Origin: a virus
Virus record (IMG/VR): IMGVR_UViG_3300046780_000180
Span: 1 to 24,179 of that record
Length of the DNA stretch: 24,179 bases
Strand: one strand, 5' to 3'
Positions 14,008 through 22,711 of this stretch are shown one piece after another. A model generated the notes under the pieces. The model saw nothing but the letters and a program-made list of their open reading frames with translations. It ran no database searches and was not told the DNA's origin. The position numbers were made by a program, and so were the translations under genes. Position 1 is the first letter of the stretch; each line of letters opens with the position of its first letter.

Positions 14008-14428
14008 CTACGGCTGCGGCTCGCAGGTCAATCTCGCCAAGCATCTGAAGGTCAAAACGAAGCTTACCTACCAGGCGTATGACCCTGGTGTGCCGCGCTT
14101 CTCCAGGGCGCCCTTGCCGGCACAGATGGTGGCCTGTATCGATGTGTTGGAGCATATCGAGCCGGACTATCTGGAAACGGTGTTGAATGACCTGTGTCGC
14201 CTCACGGAAGGCGTGATCTTCCTGACGATCGATACGGCGCCTGCGGTCAAGACGCTCTCAGACGGGCGTAACGCGCACCTGATCCAACAGGATATGGAAT
14301 GGTGGGTCCCTAAGCTCTGGGAGCGCTGGACACTGCAGACGATCCAGATGACCGGCGAGCATTCGTTTCTCGTGATCGGGCAAGCCAAAGCGCATATCGA
14401 AGACCTGGAGGGGAAGGCGATTGTCTAG
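13844..14428 (+). CDS. Class I SAM-dependent methyltransferase-like protein
   Basis: The 194-residue product has a SAM-binding motif I at residues 53-59 (LLDYGCG), an acidic motif II region around YQAYDPGVP, and DVLEH at about 100-104, where the proline-rich PxPADLV-like segment precedes it. The end DGRNAHLIQQDMEWW is a signature of a phage and bacterial methyltransferase family often encoded near glycosyltransferases. The start is GTG with GGAG upstream. An in-frame ATG at 13868 is an alternative. It overlaps the TPR gene by 164 nt in another frame. The substrate is unknown. From context it may methylate a sugar or a glycoconjugate rather than DNA. Confidence 0.85.
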   Translation: MKLNAQPNMSALISDNYRQEQERLHDTGRYGVASISYAPMVSQIIEKMGITHLLDYGCGSQVNLAKHLKVKTKLTYQAYDPGVPRFSRAPLPAQMVACIDVLEHIEPDYLETVLNDLCRLTEGVIFLTIDTAPAVKTLSDGRNAHLIQQDMEWWVPKLWERWTLQTIQMTGEHSFLVIGQAKAHIEDLEGKAIV

Positions 14429-15146
14429 GTCGATCCGCATCTTTGTCGGATATGACGCCCGCGAGGCCGTGGCCTATCACGTGTGCTGTCAGTCCATTTT
14501 GGAGAAGGCTTCCATCCCCGTGGCTTTCCTGCCGCTCACCACTCCGGACCAGCGCGGGGGATCGAACGCCTTCACGTTCTCGCGTTACCAGATTCCGTTT
14601 CTATGCGATTTCAGCGGCTGGGCGCTCTTTATCGATGGCGACATGGTGATCGATGAGGACATCGCGAAGCTGTGGGAATACACGTCCGTGTACTACAACA
14701 AAGCGGTGGCGGTGGTGAAGCACGATTACCAGACACGACATGCGCGCAAGTATGTAGGTTCGGCGATGGAATCGAAGAACGAGGACTACCCGCGCAAAAA
14801 TTGGTCGTCCGTCGTGCTGTGGAATTGTGCGCACTTTTCGAATCGGGTCTTGATGCCGGAATACCTCCAGGATGCGCCGGCTGCCTATCTGCATCGCTTT
14901 CAGTGGCTGGAGGACAAGGACATCGGGGAATTACCCATGGACTGGAATTACCTGATGGGCGAGTACCCGCCGCATTCCCCGAGCCTTTACCACCACACCC
15001 TAGGCATCCCCGCCTTGCGGCATTACAGCCAGGATTACGGCTCATGGAAGTGGCACGGCGCTTTGGTCCGAGCGTTGCAGTGTGCGGGTGAAACGCCTTC
15101 GCAGTACGTCAAGCGCGCCGAAGAAGCGGTAGGGGAGGGCACGTGA
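14421..15146 (+). CDS. DxD glycosyltransferase (GT-A type)
   Basis: The 241-residue enzyme begins IRIFVGYDAREAVAYHVCCQS, a clear start of phage and bacterial GT-A glycosyltransferases resembling family 8. The metal-binding DxD is D72-G-D74 in LFIDGDMVIDEDIAKLW. Further family marks are KHDYQTRHARKY, the run YPRKNWSSVVLWNC, and LHRFQWLEDKDIGELPMDWN, which shapes the acceptor site. It starts at a TTG that overlaps the methyltransferase stop by 8 nt. The donor sugar and the acceptor are unknown. Together with the two genes before it this forms a glycan-modification cassette placed between head and neck genes. Confidence 0.88.
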   Translation: MSRSIRIFVGYDAREAVAYHVCCQSILEKASIPVAFLPLTTPDQRGGSNAFTFSRYQIPFLCDFSGWALFIDGDMVIDEDIAKLWEYTSVYYNKAVAVVKHDYQTRHARKYVGSAMESKNEDYPRKNWSSVVLWNCAHFSNRVLMPEYLQDAPAAYLHRFQWLEDKDIGELPMDWNYLMGEYPPHSPSLYHHTLGIPALRHYSQDYGSWKWHGALVRALQCAGETPSQYVKRAEEAVGEGT

Positions 15147-15772
15147 ATTTTTCGAACTATGCGGATTTTCGTAATAAGGTCCAAGTGATGCTGGACGGCG
15201 ATGACATCTCGACGTCTGACCTGTCCGTGGCCGTGCTCGATCTCATTATCGGCGCGGGCGAACAGCGTCTCTACCGGGAACTGCGGTCGTCTACTCAAGA
15301 AGTCGCGCTTTCCGTCACGACGACCAACAACCTCGCCGCGTTGCCGGCCGACTTCCTCGAACTCAAGGGTGCGCCCTACGTGGCGAAGAAGATGGCCGCG
15401 ACTTATGCGCCGTGGGAAGTGGTGAACAACGCCATTCAGACGCAAACCACGACGTTCATCGCCTCGAATCCGATCCTGTACACGTTTCAATCTGACAGCC
15501 TGTTGTTCTTCCCCGCCCAGCCCGACGGCACGACCATCACGGGTACGTATATGAAGCGGTTCCCGGACCTCTCGACCGGTCTGAACGCGCTGTTCACGCG
15601 TCACCCGGACCTCTTTCTCTATGCGAGTCTCGTGGAATCGGCGGTATTCGTGGGCGAATCCGAACGGGGCCCGGCGTGGGAGTTGAAATACACCTCTCTG
15701 GTCATGGCGGCCAATGAACAGGAGCGGCGCCGTGTCACGCGAGGCAGCAAACTCCAGACGCGCGTCGCATGA
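15143..15772 (+). CDS. Neck/adaptor protein (SU10 adaptor-like)
   Basis: The 209-residue protein has the pattern of phage adaptors that sit under the portal: NYADFRNKVQVMLDGDDIS, then LIIGAGEQRLYRELR, ATLPADFLELKG-like NLAALPADFLELKG, and later LFFFPAQPDG-like LLFFPAQPDGTTITGTYMKRF. The helical C-terminus (ERGPAWELKYTSLVMAANEQERR) matches the end of these proteins. The GTG start lies in a GTGA overlap with the glycosyltransferase, and its stop in an ATGA overlap with the next gene. Such adaptors bind the portal ring and form the attachment platform for tail proteins. Confidence 0.85.
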   Translation: MNFSNYADFRNKVQVMLDGDDISTSDLSVAVLDLIIGAGEQRLYRELRSSTQEVALSVTTTNNLAALPADFLELKGAPYVAKKMAATYAPWEVVNNAIQTQTTTFIASNPILYTFQSDSLLFFPAQPDGTTITGTYMKRFPDLSTGLNALFTRHPDLFLYASLVESAVFVGESERGPAWELKYTSLVMAANEQERRRVTRGSKLQTRVA

Positions 15773-17175
15773 AGATCCCGTTTCTAGGCCAAGCGTATCA
15801 GTCGCGCTCGCCGGTCTTGGCGAGCCAGACGGCGATCAATATCTTTCCCGAGATGACCGAGGGCAACTCGGATGAGGTGGGCGCGTTTCTAGGCTCTCCG
15901 GGGTTGATTCAGAAATTCCAGGGCAGTGGCGAGGTGCGCGGGACCCATACCGCAGGCGGCTATCTGTGGGCGGTCATTGGTTCGACGGTCTGGCGGATCA
16001 ATAGCAGTTACGTCGGTACGAATGTCGGGACGCTGCCCAGCTCGTCGGGACGCGTGTCGATCATCCACAATGAAACTCAAGTCGCGATTGCTCACGCCAC
16101 GGGCTGGCACTGGATTGCCTTTAGCGGAACGACGATTGCAGCGGTGAGTGGCGCGCCCAGCAATTCGATCCTGACCTATCAGGACGAATACGGGCTCTAT
16201 ACCGATACCGGTGGGCTGTTTGGAATCACGGCGCTCGCGGATCTCTCCACGCTCGATCCCTTGGACGTCGCCGACGCGGAAGGGCTACCGGACAACTTGG
16301 TCTCCATCATCTGCGATCACCGCGAAGCGTGGCTCATGGGTGAGGAGTCGATAGAGGTCTGGGCCAATACGGGCGCGGCACTCTTTCCATTCGAGCGCAA
16401 TCCTGGCGGTCTGATCGAACAGGGCTGTGCGGCCGCGCGGTCACCGACCAAGATGGACAACTCCGTGTTCTGGCTGGGCCGCGATAGTAACGGCCAAGGG
16501 GTGGTGTATCGCTCCAACGGATACCTCCCGATTCGCATTTCCACGCATCCGATTGAGTACGCGATCAACAAGTACTCGGATATCTCGGATGCCATCGGCT
16601 TCTCGTATCAGGAAGAGGGCCATCTCTTTTACTGGCTTACCTTCCCGACGGGGGATGCGAGCTGGCTATATGACGTCGCGAGTAAGGGCTGGCATCGGCG
16701 TACGTGGCTCGACCCGTCCGGGTTGCTCCATCGTCACCGTGCGAACTGCTATGCGACGTTCAATGGCAAACACTTGGTGGGTGATTGGCAGAACGGCTGC
16801 ATCTATCAGATGGATTTGGACACGTATACCGACAACGGGGATGAGATCTACCGCGAACGCGCGTGGGATCTGCCGGAATACGAAAACCAGCGCATTCGTT
16901 TGGACAAACTCCAGATCTTCGCAACCATTGGTGATGGGGCTTCGCCGACCGATCCTACACCGGTGAAACTGTGGCTGCAGGTCTCCCGCGATGCGGGCCG
17001 CACATTCGGCTACCAGCGCATCATTCAGACCGGGGCCATTGGTCAGACCCGGGCGCGTGCGATGTGGCGACGCATGGGGACGGCGCGTAATCCGGTCATG
17101 CGACTCGCCACGACTATGGCGAACCGGATCCACTGGGTCGCGGCCTTCCTGGACGGGGAGGTGTTGAAGACATGA
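15769..17175 (+). CDS. Packaged DNA stabilisation protein (P22 gp10-like)
   Basis: The 468-residue product begins FLGQAYQSRSPVLASQTAIN and IFPEMTEGN, then FLGSPGLIQKF, the opening of the phage stabilisation family to which P22 gp10 belongs. In P22, gp10 binds beneath the adaptor and plugs the neck, keeping packaged DNA in. The bulk is beta-rich with repeated short strands (AYLWAVIGSTVWRINS-like GYLWAVIGSTVWRI, DHREAWLMGEESIEVWANTG, FWLGRDSNGQGVVYR), which would form a propeller-like fold. Length agrees with the family (about 450-500). ATGA overlaps at both ends. Confidence 0.88.
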   Translation: MKIPFLGQAYQSRSPVLASQTAINIFPEMTEGNSDEVGAFLGSPGLIQKFQGSGEVRGTHTAGGYLWAVIGSTVWRINSSYVGTNVGTLPSSSGRVSIIHNETQVAIAHATGWHWIAFSGTTIAAVSGAPSNSILTYQDEYGLYTDTGGLFGITALADLSTLDPLDVADAEGLPDNLVSIICDHREAWLMGEESIEVWANTGAALFPFERNPGGLIEQGCAAARSPTKMDNSVFWLGRDSNGQGVVYRSNGYLPIRISTHPIEYAINKYSDISDAIGFSYQEEGHLFYWLTFPTGDASWLYDVASKGWHRRTWLDPSGLLHRHRANCYATFNGKHLVGDWQNGCIYQMDLDTYTDNGDEIYRERAWDLPEYENQRIRLDKLQIFATIGDGASPTDPTPVKLWLQVSRDAGRTFGYQRIIQTGAIGQTRARAMWRRMGTARNPVMRLATTMANRIHWVAAFLDGEVLKT

Positions 17176-18044
17176 CCGTGCTCCTGCGTCGTGACATTCC
17201 TGTATTGGACGGCAACGGTCACTTCAATCGCGACTGGTACAACGCGTTGATCAATACTCAGAAGTCCACGGATGGGCTCGTGAGCGGTGTCACGATCTAT
17301 ACGGACGTCGGTGTGGTCAATGCGATGCAAATCCAAACGGGGTTGGCTCCAGCGGCACTGATTCGCAGTCTCACCCGGTACGTCAAACCGGCTTTCACGA
17401 ATACCTCGACCGCCGTCACGCTGAACGATACGGGTACGGGCGCGAAACCGGTGAAGCTGGGCGATGGATCGTTACCGGCGGTGGGGCAGATTCAAGCCGG
17501 CGTGACGCTGCAGTTGCAATACGACGGGGCCGCGTGGGAGATCCTGAATCTCTCGACCGCCGATCAGACGATTCCTGGAAATGTCACGGTGGGCGGTAAC
17601 GCCACGGTGGACGGTAACGAACACGTCGTCGGCACGTTGCAAGTGGACGGGCTCGCCACGCTGAAAACGGTGGATTCGACGGTCGTGGATGAGGCGGCGA
17701 ACGCGTTGCCCATCGGCTTCAAAGGTAAGCCGCAGGTCATTCAGAACGCGCACGCGAGTTTCGCGCTCTCCGACCGCTCGAAACACTGGTATCACAGCGA
17801 TGGCAGCGCCTACACCTGGACGATCCCGGCCAATGGGTCGATAGCCTTTCCCGTGGGGACGGAGATTGACTTGGTGTGCGCGGCTTCAGCGGCCGCGAGT
17901 ATCACACTTGCCATCACTACTGACACGTTGACGTGGCTCCCTACGGGTGGGACAGGATCCCGAACGCTCGGCCAGTATGCGCGGGCGAAGCTCATCAAAG
18001 TCGCTGCGACGCGCTGGACAATCGACGGGGTGGGCATCACATGA
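17172..18044 (+). CDS. Short fibre-like tail or virion protein
   Basis: The 290 residues open with IPVLDGNGHFNRDWYNAL, a motif (D-G-x-G-x-x-N/S-R-D-W-Y) common at the start of phage tail-associated proteins. The middle has a beta repeat NVTVGGNATVDGNEHVVGTL typical of trimeric fibre shafts. A C-terminal domain ends YARAKLIKVAATRWTIDGVG, which matches the final strand of a phage surface module. The start is in an ATGA overlap after the stabilisation gene, where P22-like phages have their tail needle, but it does not look like P22 gp26. A minor tail or neck-attached fibre is the best reading. Confidence 0.65.
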   Translation: MTVLLRRDIPVLDGNGHFNRDWYNALINTQKSTDGLVSGVTIYTDVGVVNAMQIQTGLAPAALIRSLTRYVKPAFTNTSTAVTLNDTGTGAKPVKLGDGSLPAVGQIQAGVTLQLQYDGAAWEILNLSTADQTIPGNVTVGGNATVDGNEHVVGTLQVDGLATLKTVDSTVVDEAANALPIGFKGKPQVIQNAHASFALSDRSKHWYHSDGSAYTWTIPANGSIAFPVGTEIDLVCAASAAASITLAITTDTLTWLPTGGTGSRTLGQYARAKLIKVAATRWTIDGVGIT

Positions 18045-18487
18045 CGCCTTCAAGGGATGCGGCCTTCCTCAATCGGGTGGTGAACGACGCGACGGTCTTT
18101 CGAGGGGCCACGCTCGGGATTCTCACGGATCCGGTGGACATGACGCCGCTGCTGGCTGACGAGCGCAACCTGTTCCTCGCCAATGAGCACGGCGGCTTTC
18201 TGCTGATCGACAAAGGCAGCGGGATCTACGAGATCCACACGCAGTTTTTGCCTGAGGGACGGGGGAAGTCCGCCATCGTGGCGGGACGTGACGCAATGAA
18301 GTACATGTTTAGTGAGACCCCGGCTCGAGCCCTGATGACGTTCTGTCCGCTCGACAATCCGCAATCGGCGTTTCTAGCGCGGGCGTGTGGAATGAAGCGG
18401 TTCAAGACGGTGACGGAACTCGGAGTGAAAGGGGATATGTACACGATCACCAAAGGGGACTGGTCATGCCTGCCGTCATCCCGATAG
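18041..18487 (+). CDS. DUF2824/GNAT-like phage protein (P22 gp14-like)
   Basis: I choose the ATG at 18041, in an ATGA overlap with the previous gene. The longer open frame from 17933 would extend back into that gene. The 148-residue product has LLADERNLFLANEHGGFLLI, then YEIHTQFLPEGRGKSAIVAG, AMKYMFSETPARALMTFCP, NPQSAFLARACGMKRF. This is the arrangement of a GNAT acetyltransferase fold (H-x-x-F-x-x-x-x-RG-K/R, then N-x-x-x-x-x-x-x-x-x-GF/M) and resembles DUF2824, which includes a P22 head-assembly gene. Whether it binds acetyl-CoA is uncertain. The last 22 nt overlap the next gene. Confidence 0.7.
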   Translation: MTPSRDAAFLNRVVNDATVFRGATLGILTDPVDMTPLLADERNLFLANEHGGFLLIDKGSGIYEIHTQFLPEGRGKSAIVAGRDAMKYMFSETPARALMTFCPLDNPQSAFLARACGMKRFKTVTELGVKGDMYTITKGDWSCLPSSR

Positions 18488-19452
18488 TTGCCGCCGTCGC
18501 GGGCGGGTTGATTGCAGCGAACGGCGCTGAAAGCGCAGCGAATACGCAGGCTGGCGCAGCGAACAATGCAACCCAAGTCCAGTGGAACGAATACCAGCAA
18601 AATCGCACCGATCAGGCCCCATGGCGGGCGGCCGGCGGTCAGGCCGTCAACGCGCTTTCGCAGTGGTATGGGTTGGGTGGAGTCGGTAATCCTCTCCAGC
18701 CTTCTGGGACGGCTCCCCCCTCTGCGGCACCCTCACCCATGCAGACCACGGGTGCTCCCGGCGTTGCGATGGGGCCTGACGGTCATCCCGCGCCCCCAGG
18801 CTACGCGTGGGTACCCAATGCTTACGGCGTCCCACAGCTCCGGCCCGCCGGTAGTTCGGGCGGTTCAGGCTACGCACCCACGCCTCAAGGCGGCATTCAG
18901 CAGACGTTGGCGGCGCCTGCGAGTACGCCCGCTGCTTCAGGAGGTGCTCAGAGCACCCCGGATTACAACGCTATTCTCTCGGGACTTCCCGGCTACCAGT
19001 TTCAGCTTGCGCAGGGCCAGCAAGCGGCCGAACGCAATCTTTCCGCTGCGGGACTTCTCAACTCGGGGGCGGCCGGCAAAGCGCTCACGCAGTACGGGCA
19101 AGGATTGGCTTCGAACTACGCCACACAGTACGTCAATGGGCTGCAGAGCCTGGCGGGTTTGGGTCAAACCTCGGTACAGGCTACCGGTGCGGCGGGCGCG
19201 AATGCCGCCAATCAGATCGGCCAGAACTACTTGTATGCCGGTAATGCAGCCGCGACCGGAAGCGTGGGAACGGCCAATGCGGTGAACGCGGGTCTGCAGG
19301 GACTGGTGAGTTCATACGGCCAATACCAGACGCAGCAGAATCAGCAATACAACCAGCAGTACGACAATCTCCAGCCGTTCTATCCGAATCAGCCCCGGAT
19401 GTACGAGCCGCCACCGGATACCGGCACCACGACGTATTACGGGGGGCCGTGA
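18466..19452 (+). CDS. Ejection (DNA transfer) protein, P22 gp7-like
   Basis: The start is the ATG at 18466 with AGGGG upstream. An earlier possible start at 18385 lies well inside the previous gene. The 328-residue product has a hydrophobic N-terminus (VIPIVAAVAGGLIAANGA), then the family pattern QVQWNEYQQNRTDQAPWRAAG, a Pro/Gly-rich linker at about residues 75-155, and DYNAILSGLPGYQFQLAQGQ, AERNLSAAGLLNSGAAGKAL, VNGLQSLAGLGQ, which is the conserved part of P22 gp7-like proteins. In P22, gp7 leaves the head at infection and forms part of a channel across the envelope. Gln-rich C-terminus. The stop shares one base with the next ATG. Confidence 0.82.
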   Translation: MPAVIPIVAAVAGGLIAANGAESAANTQAGAANNATQVQWNEYQQNRTDQAPWRAAGGQAVNALSQWYGLGGVGNPLQPSGTAPPSAAPSPMQTTGAPGVAMGPDGHPAPPGYAWVPNAYGVPQLRPAGSSGGSGYAPTPQGGIQQTLAAPASTPAASGGAQSTPDYNAILSGLPGYQFQLAQGQQAAERNLSAAGLLNSGAAGKALTQYGQGLASNYATQYVNGLQSLAGLGQTSVQATGAAGANAANQIGQNYLYAGNAAATGSVGTANAVNAGLQGLVSSYGQYQTQQNQQYNQQYDNLQPFYPNQPRMYEPPPDTGTTTYYGGP

Positions 19453-21083
19453 TGGCTGATTTCTACCCCGCCGCACTCCAGGTTCAACAGCCCGATATCT
19501 ATGGGGCGTATCTGCGCGGCCGAATGGCGCCCTTTCAGCTCCAACAGGCCCAACAACAGACTCAAGAGGGCGGTCTGCAGCTCGATCAGTTGCGGCTGGC
19601 CCTGCAGAACCAGCAGACCTATCGCGATGTCGCAGTCAACGCGCTACAGCAACAGGGCGCACTCCCCGGTGGCCAACCACCTACTGGAGCACAGAACGCG
19701 AATACCTCTGCGGGAGGCGTCCAGAACGGCCCGCAGGGCTCGGTGAGCGCTCAACCCGCAGGCAACGTGAGCAGCATGGCGCCCTCGACGCTCATGGCGC
19801 TGGAGTACTTGAAGCCCGGCGGGGGCGACCCGCTCAAGACCGCACAGGGCGTTCAGGAGTATCAGATCAAGCAGCGTCAGTTGCAGGTACAGGGACCGAT
19901 GGCCCTCGCGGAGACCGTATCGAGTTCACCGCAGGCGGACGTGCTGATCCGCAATAATCCAGGGTTGCAACAGCAGTGGATGCAGATCGCGCCGCAGTTG
20001 GGGTTAGATCCGTTTCGCGATCTCACGCCCGCGAACGCCCGTAAAGCCGCTGTATTCGGTTACAACCAACTTGCGGGCTCCGCAGGGCTGCCGCCGAAGC
20101 CGATGCCCAATCCCATGGAGACGCTCCCGGGTGCCTTGGGATCGGTCTATCAGCGCGATCCGATGAGCCAGAAGATCACGCAAGTCAAGGGCGAGGAACC
20201 GCTCAAGGATGTGATCGGATCGAATGGATTGCCAACCAACCAGCGGGCATCCGAAGCCGAGGGTAAACAACCCTTCAATCAGTCCATTTTCGGGGCTTCA
20301 AACCTATCCGATCAGGCGAAGGAATTCGCGTATCAGTCCTTTGTGGCCACAGGGAAAATGCCCGCGAATTACGGCCGTAATCCGGCGATGCAAGCCTCGT
20401 TGATGGACTACATCAGTAAGCGCGCGGCATCAGAGGGGAACAGCGCGGCATCGATTGCCGCAAAAGGACAGGCGTTCACCGCCTCTCAGGGCGTGGTGAA
20501 CGATTTCACCAAAGGCAAGAGCGCGCAAGCGCTGAATGGCATCAATACCGCCGTACAACACATGACGGCGTTGGATCCACTCATCGATGCCCTTGGTACC
20601 AACGACGTTAAGGTTGTCAATCGCGTGTCGAACTTCTTCAAGGAGCAGACGGGGCAGGCCGCGCCGACGAATTATGCCGCCCTCAAAGAATTCGTAGGGG
20701 GTGAAGTGGCCAAGGCGGTCCTTCCCGGTGGCGGCGGTGAGAAAGAGCGCGAGGCATTGACGGCACCTTTGAATGCCGCCAACAGTCCCGACCAGTTGAA
20801 GCAGGCGGTGCAGACCATCAAAACCGCACTGGCGGGCAAGACCGAGGCGCTGCGTAATCAGTGGGACGTGGGGACGATGGGGGCACAGGGTAACTTCGAC
20901 AAGTTCCTGCTCCCCGAGACCAAGAAGGCACTCGGGATTGCCGATACCTCGGCCACTACAACGGCGCCAGCGGGCGGCAAAACCGTCTCGGCCGCTCAGG
21001 TCCATGACTATGCCGTCAAGCACAACTTGACCGACGCCGCCGCGACGGCGCACGTCAAGGCTAGTGGATATATGGTGCAATGA
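19452..21083 (+). CDS. Probable internal virion/ejection protein
   Basis: The ATG at 19452 shares a base with the previous TGA (TGATG). A GTG three bases earlier is less likely. The 543 residues begin with a Gln-rich helical part (LQQAQQQTQEGGLQLDQLRLALQNQQ), then a low-complexity Gly/Ala/Gln linker. The C-terminal half has the recurring phage pattern VNDFTKGKSAQALNGINTAV, ALIDALG-like PLIDALGTNDVKVVNRVSNF, EFVGGEVAKAVLPGGGGEKE and LRNQWDVGTMG, seen in internal proteins released with the DNA. By position it corresponds to one of the P22 gp20/gp16 type ejection proteins, though direct similarity cannot be claimed by eye. Confidence 0.72.
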   Translation: MADFYPAALQVQQPDIYGAYLRGRMAPFQLQQAQQQTQEGGLQLDQLRLALQNQQTYRDVAVNALQQQGALPGGQPPTGAQNANTSAGGVQNGPQGSVSAQPAGNVSSMAPSTLMALEYLKPGGGDPLKTAQGVQEYQIKQRQLQVQGPMALAETVSSSPQADVLIRNNPGLQQQWMQIAPQLGLDPFRDLTPANARKAAVFGYNQLAGSAGLPPKPMPNPMETLPGALGSVYQRDPMSQKITQVKGEEPLKDVIGSNGLPTNQRASEAEGKQPFNQSIFGASNLSDQAKEFAYQSFVATGKMPANYGRNPAMQASLMDYISKRAASEGNSAASIAAKGQAFTASQGVVNDFTKGKSAQALNGINTAVQHMTALDPLIDALGTNDVKVVNRVSNFFKEQTGQAAPTNYAALKEFVGGEVAKAVLPGGGGEKEREALTAPLNAANSPDQLKQAVQTIKTALAGKTEALRNQWDVGTMGAQGNFDKFLLPETKKALGIADTSATTTAPAGGKTVSAAQVHDYAVKHNLTDAAATAHVKASGYMVQ

Positions 21084-22597
21084 GCGACAACCCGCTCGAC
21101 TCGTTGCCACCGCCGAATCCGCTGGATGCGCTTCCCCCGCCCGCGGCGGGGCCCGCTGCTGCGCCGTATTCCTTCGGGCAGTTCCTTAAGGAAGCCGGGA
21201 GTGAGCTGATCCGCGCGCCAGTCAAGGCGATCTCCGGCATCCCGCTCATGGCGATGGATACGGGCGTGGGGATTCGCAATCTCGTGACCAACATCTCGGA
21301 AGGCCACTATCCAAAGTTGAATGACTTCAACCCCTTTCCTAACACGGGACCGAAATCGCCCACGCCCTATGAGATGCCGTCCACGACGTTCAATCGAACG
21401 CTGGATCAATATACGGTGGCGCCCACGGGGTTTCTGGGCAAGGGCTCAGAGTTTGTCAGTACAGCGATGCTGGGCTCGCAACTCCCAGCACCTCAGGGCG
21501 TGGGCACAGTTCAGGGCGCTGTCAAATCGACATTCGGGGGAACTTCGGAAGCCTCGGGGCTCGCGCCAGCGAACTTTGCGCCCGCAGCGGACATGCTCAA
21601 GCGTCAAGTGCTGGAGAAATCTCAGAACGCCGGCTATGTCGTGCCGCCTTCCACGGGCAATCCGTCGTTCATGAATCGCTTGCTCGAGGGGGTTTCGGGG
21701 AAGCTCAAACTTCAGCAGGAAGCTGCCCTGCGTAACCAAGCTGTGACCAATGAACTCTCCGCTACGGGGATCGGTCAAGCTGCGGGCTCGCCCATCACGC
21801 AAGGCGCACTGAGCGCGATTCGCGATGAGGCCGCGCAGAAAGGATACGAACCGATCAAAGGCATCGGGCAGATCATCGCCGATGCGCAGTACGGGAAAGA
21901 CTTGGATAGTCTCAACCAGGCCGCGCAGGGAGCGGCTAAGAGCTTTCCGGGAATCAACCCGAGCAATGACATCGATAACATCGTTGCCGCGCTCAAACAG
22001 CCTGCGTTCGATTCAAAGGATGCCGTGGATGCGATTCGCTTCCTGCGTTCGCAGGCTGATGATGCGTTTCGGTCTGGATCGGCTTCGCAGGGACAAGCCT
22101 ATAAGGGCGCGGCTCAGGCTATCGAGGATCAGATCGAGCGACATCTCGTCAATCAGGGCGACAGTGGATCGGCAATGCTCGCCGCTTTTCGCAATGCGCG
22201 CACGCAGATGGCGCAGACTTATACGGCAGGTCGTGCGCTCGTGGGGGAAACAGGAGACTTTAACGCGCGGGCCTATGCGTCCGAGTTAGCGCGGAATAAA
22301 CCGCTCATCGGGGATCAGCGAACGATCGGACAATTCGCTACCGCCTTCCCCAAGGCAGCACGTCTAACACAGGAATCCTATCCCTCGATTTCTCCGTTGG
22401 ATGCGTACGGCTCAGCGATTGCTTCAGCCGCTTCAGGGAGTGCCGCACCTCTGATGATTCCCCTGACGCGTATCGGAATTCGCGAATACCTGCTTTCTGG
22501 AGCGGGCCAGGCGAGAGCGTTACCGCCGATGACAGGGGCTGCGCCACAGACGCTGGGCGGACTGGGCTCGCTAGTCCCGGCGTACTTTGCGCAATAG
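21080..22597 (+). CDS. Probable second internal virion/ejection protein
   Basis: This 505-residue protein starts in an ATGA overlap. Its proline-rich start (NPLDSLPPPNPLDALPPP) is typical of large phage internal proteins of this kind, followed by FGQFLKEAGSELIRAPVKAI and a Gly/Ala-rich helical region. The middle and C-terminal parts contain charged helices (RDEAAQKGYEPIKGIGQII, DAVDAIRFLRSQADDAFRSG, YKGAAQAIEDQIERHLVNQG). The arrangement gp7-like, Gln-rich, Pro-start helical matches an ejection block. No lytic transglycosylase or peptidase motif is visible. The stop is overlapped by a possible antisense ORF. Confidence 0.7.
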   Translation: MSDNPLDSLPPPNPLDALPPPAAGPAAAPYSFGQFLKEAGSELIRAPVKAISGIPLMAMDTGVGIRNLVTNISEGHYPKLNDFNPFPNTGPKSPTPYEMPSTTFNRTLDQYTVAPTGFLGKGSEFVSTAMLGSQLPAPQGVGTVQGAVKSTFGGTSEASGLAPANFAPAADMLKRQVLEKSQNAGYVVPPSTGNPSFMNRLLEGVSGKLKLQQEAALRNQAVTNELSATGIGQAAGSPITQGALSAIRDEAAQKGYEPIKGIGQIIADAQYGKDLDSLNQAAQGAAKSFPGINPSNDIDNIVAALKQPAFDSKDAVDAIRFLRSQADDAFRSGSASQGQAYKGAAQAIEDQIERHLVNQGDSGSAMLAAFRNARTQMAQTYTAGRALVGETGDFNARAYASELARNKPLIGDQRTIGQFATAFPKAARLTQESYPSISPLDAYGSAIASAASGSAAPLMIPLTRIGIREYLLSGAGQARALPPMTGAAPQTLGGLGSLVPAYFAQ

Positions 22598-22711
22598 GTT
22601 CTCTACTGCGCCGTACGACAAGATGGCTACAAAAATCCCTAATCCCGGGTGGATCGCGAAGGCGCCGAAGATCAGAAGCGCGGCGATGCCAATAATCAAG
22701 AAAGCTCGCAT
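22571..22711 (-). CDS. Possible antisense small membrane protein
   Basis: The - strand encodes 46 residues from the ATG complementary to 22709-22711. The product has an N-terminal MRAFLI, a continuous hydrophobic segment (LIIGIAALLIFGAFAI then HPGLGIFVAIL) and a basic end LLRKVRRD, with correct positive-inside character. This looks more protein-like than chance. However no Shine-Dalgarno precedes it (CTTCCCTC), it overlaps the previous gene's end by 27 nt, and it would be the only - strand gene here. A basic sense ORF occupies the same DNA. Confidence 0.35.
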   Translation of the reverse strand: MRAFLIIGIAALLIFGAFAIHPGLGIFVAILSYGAVENLLRKVRRD

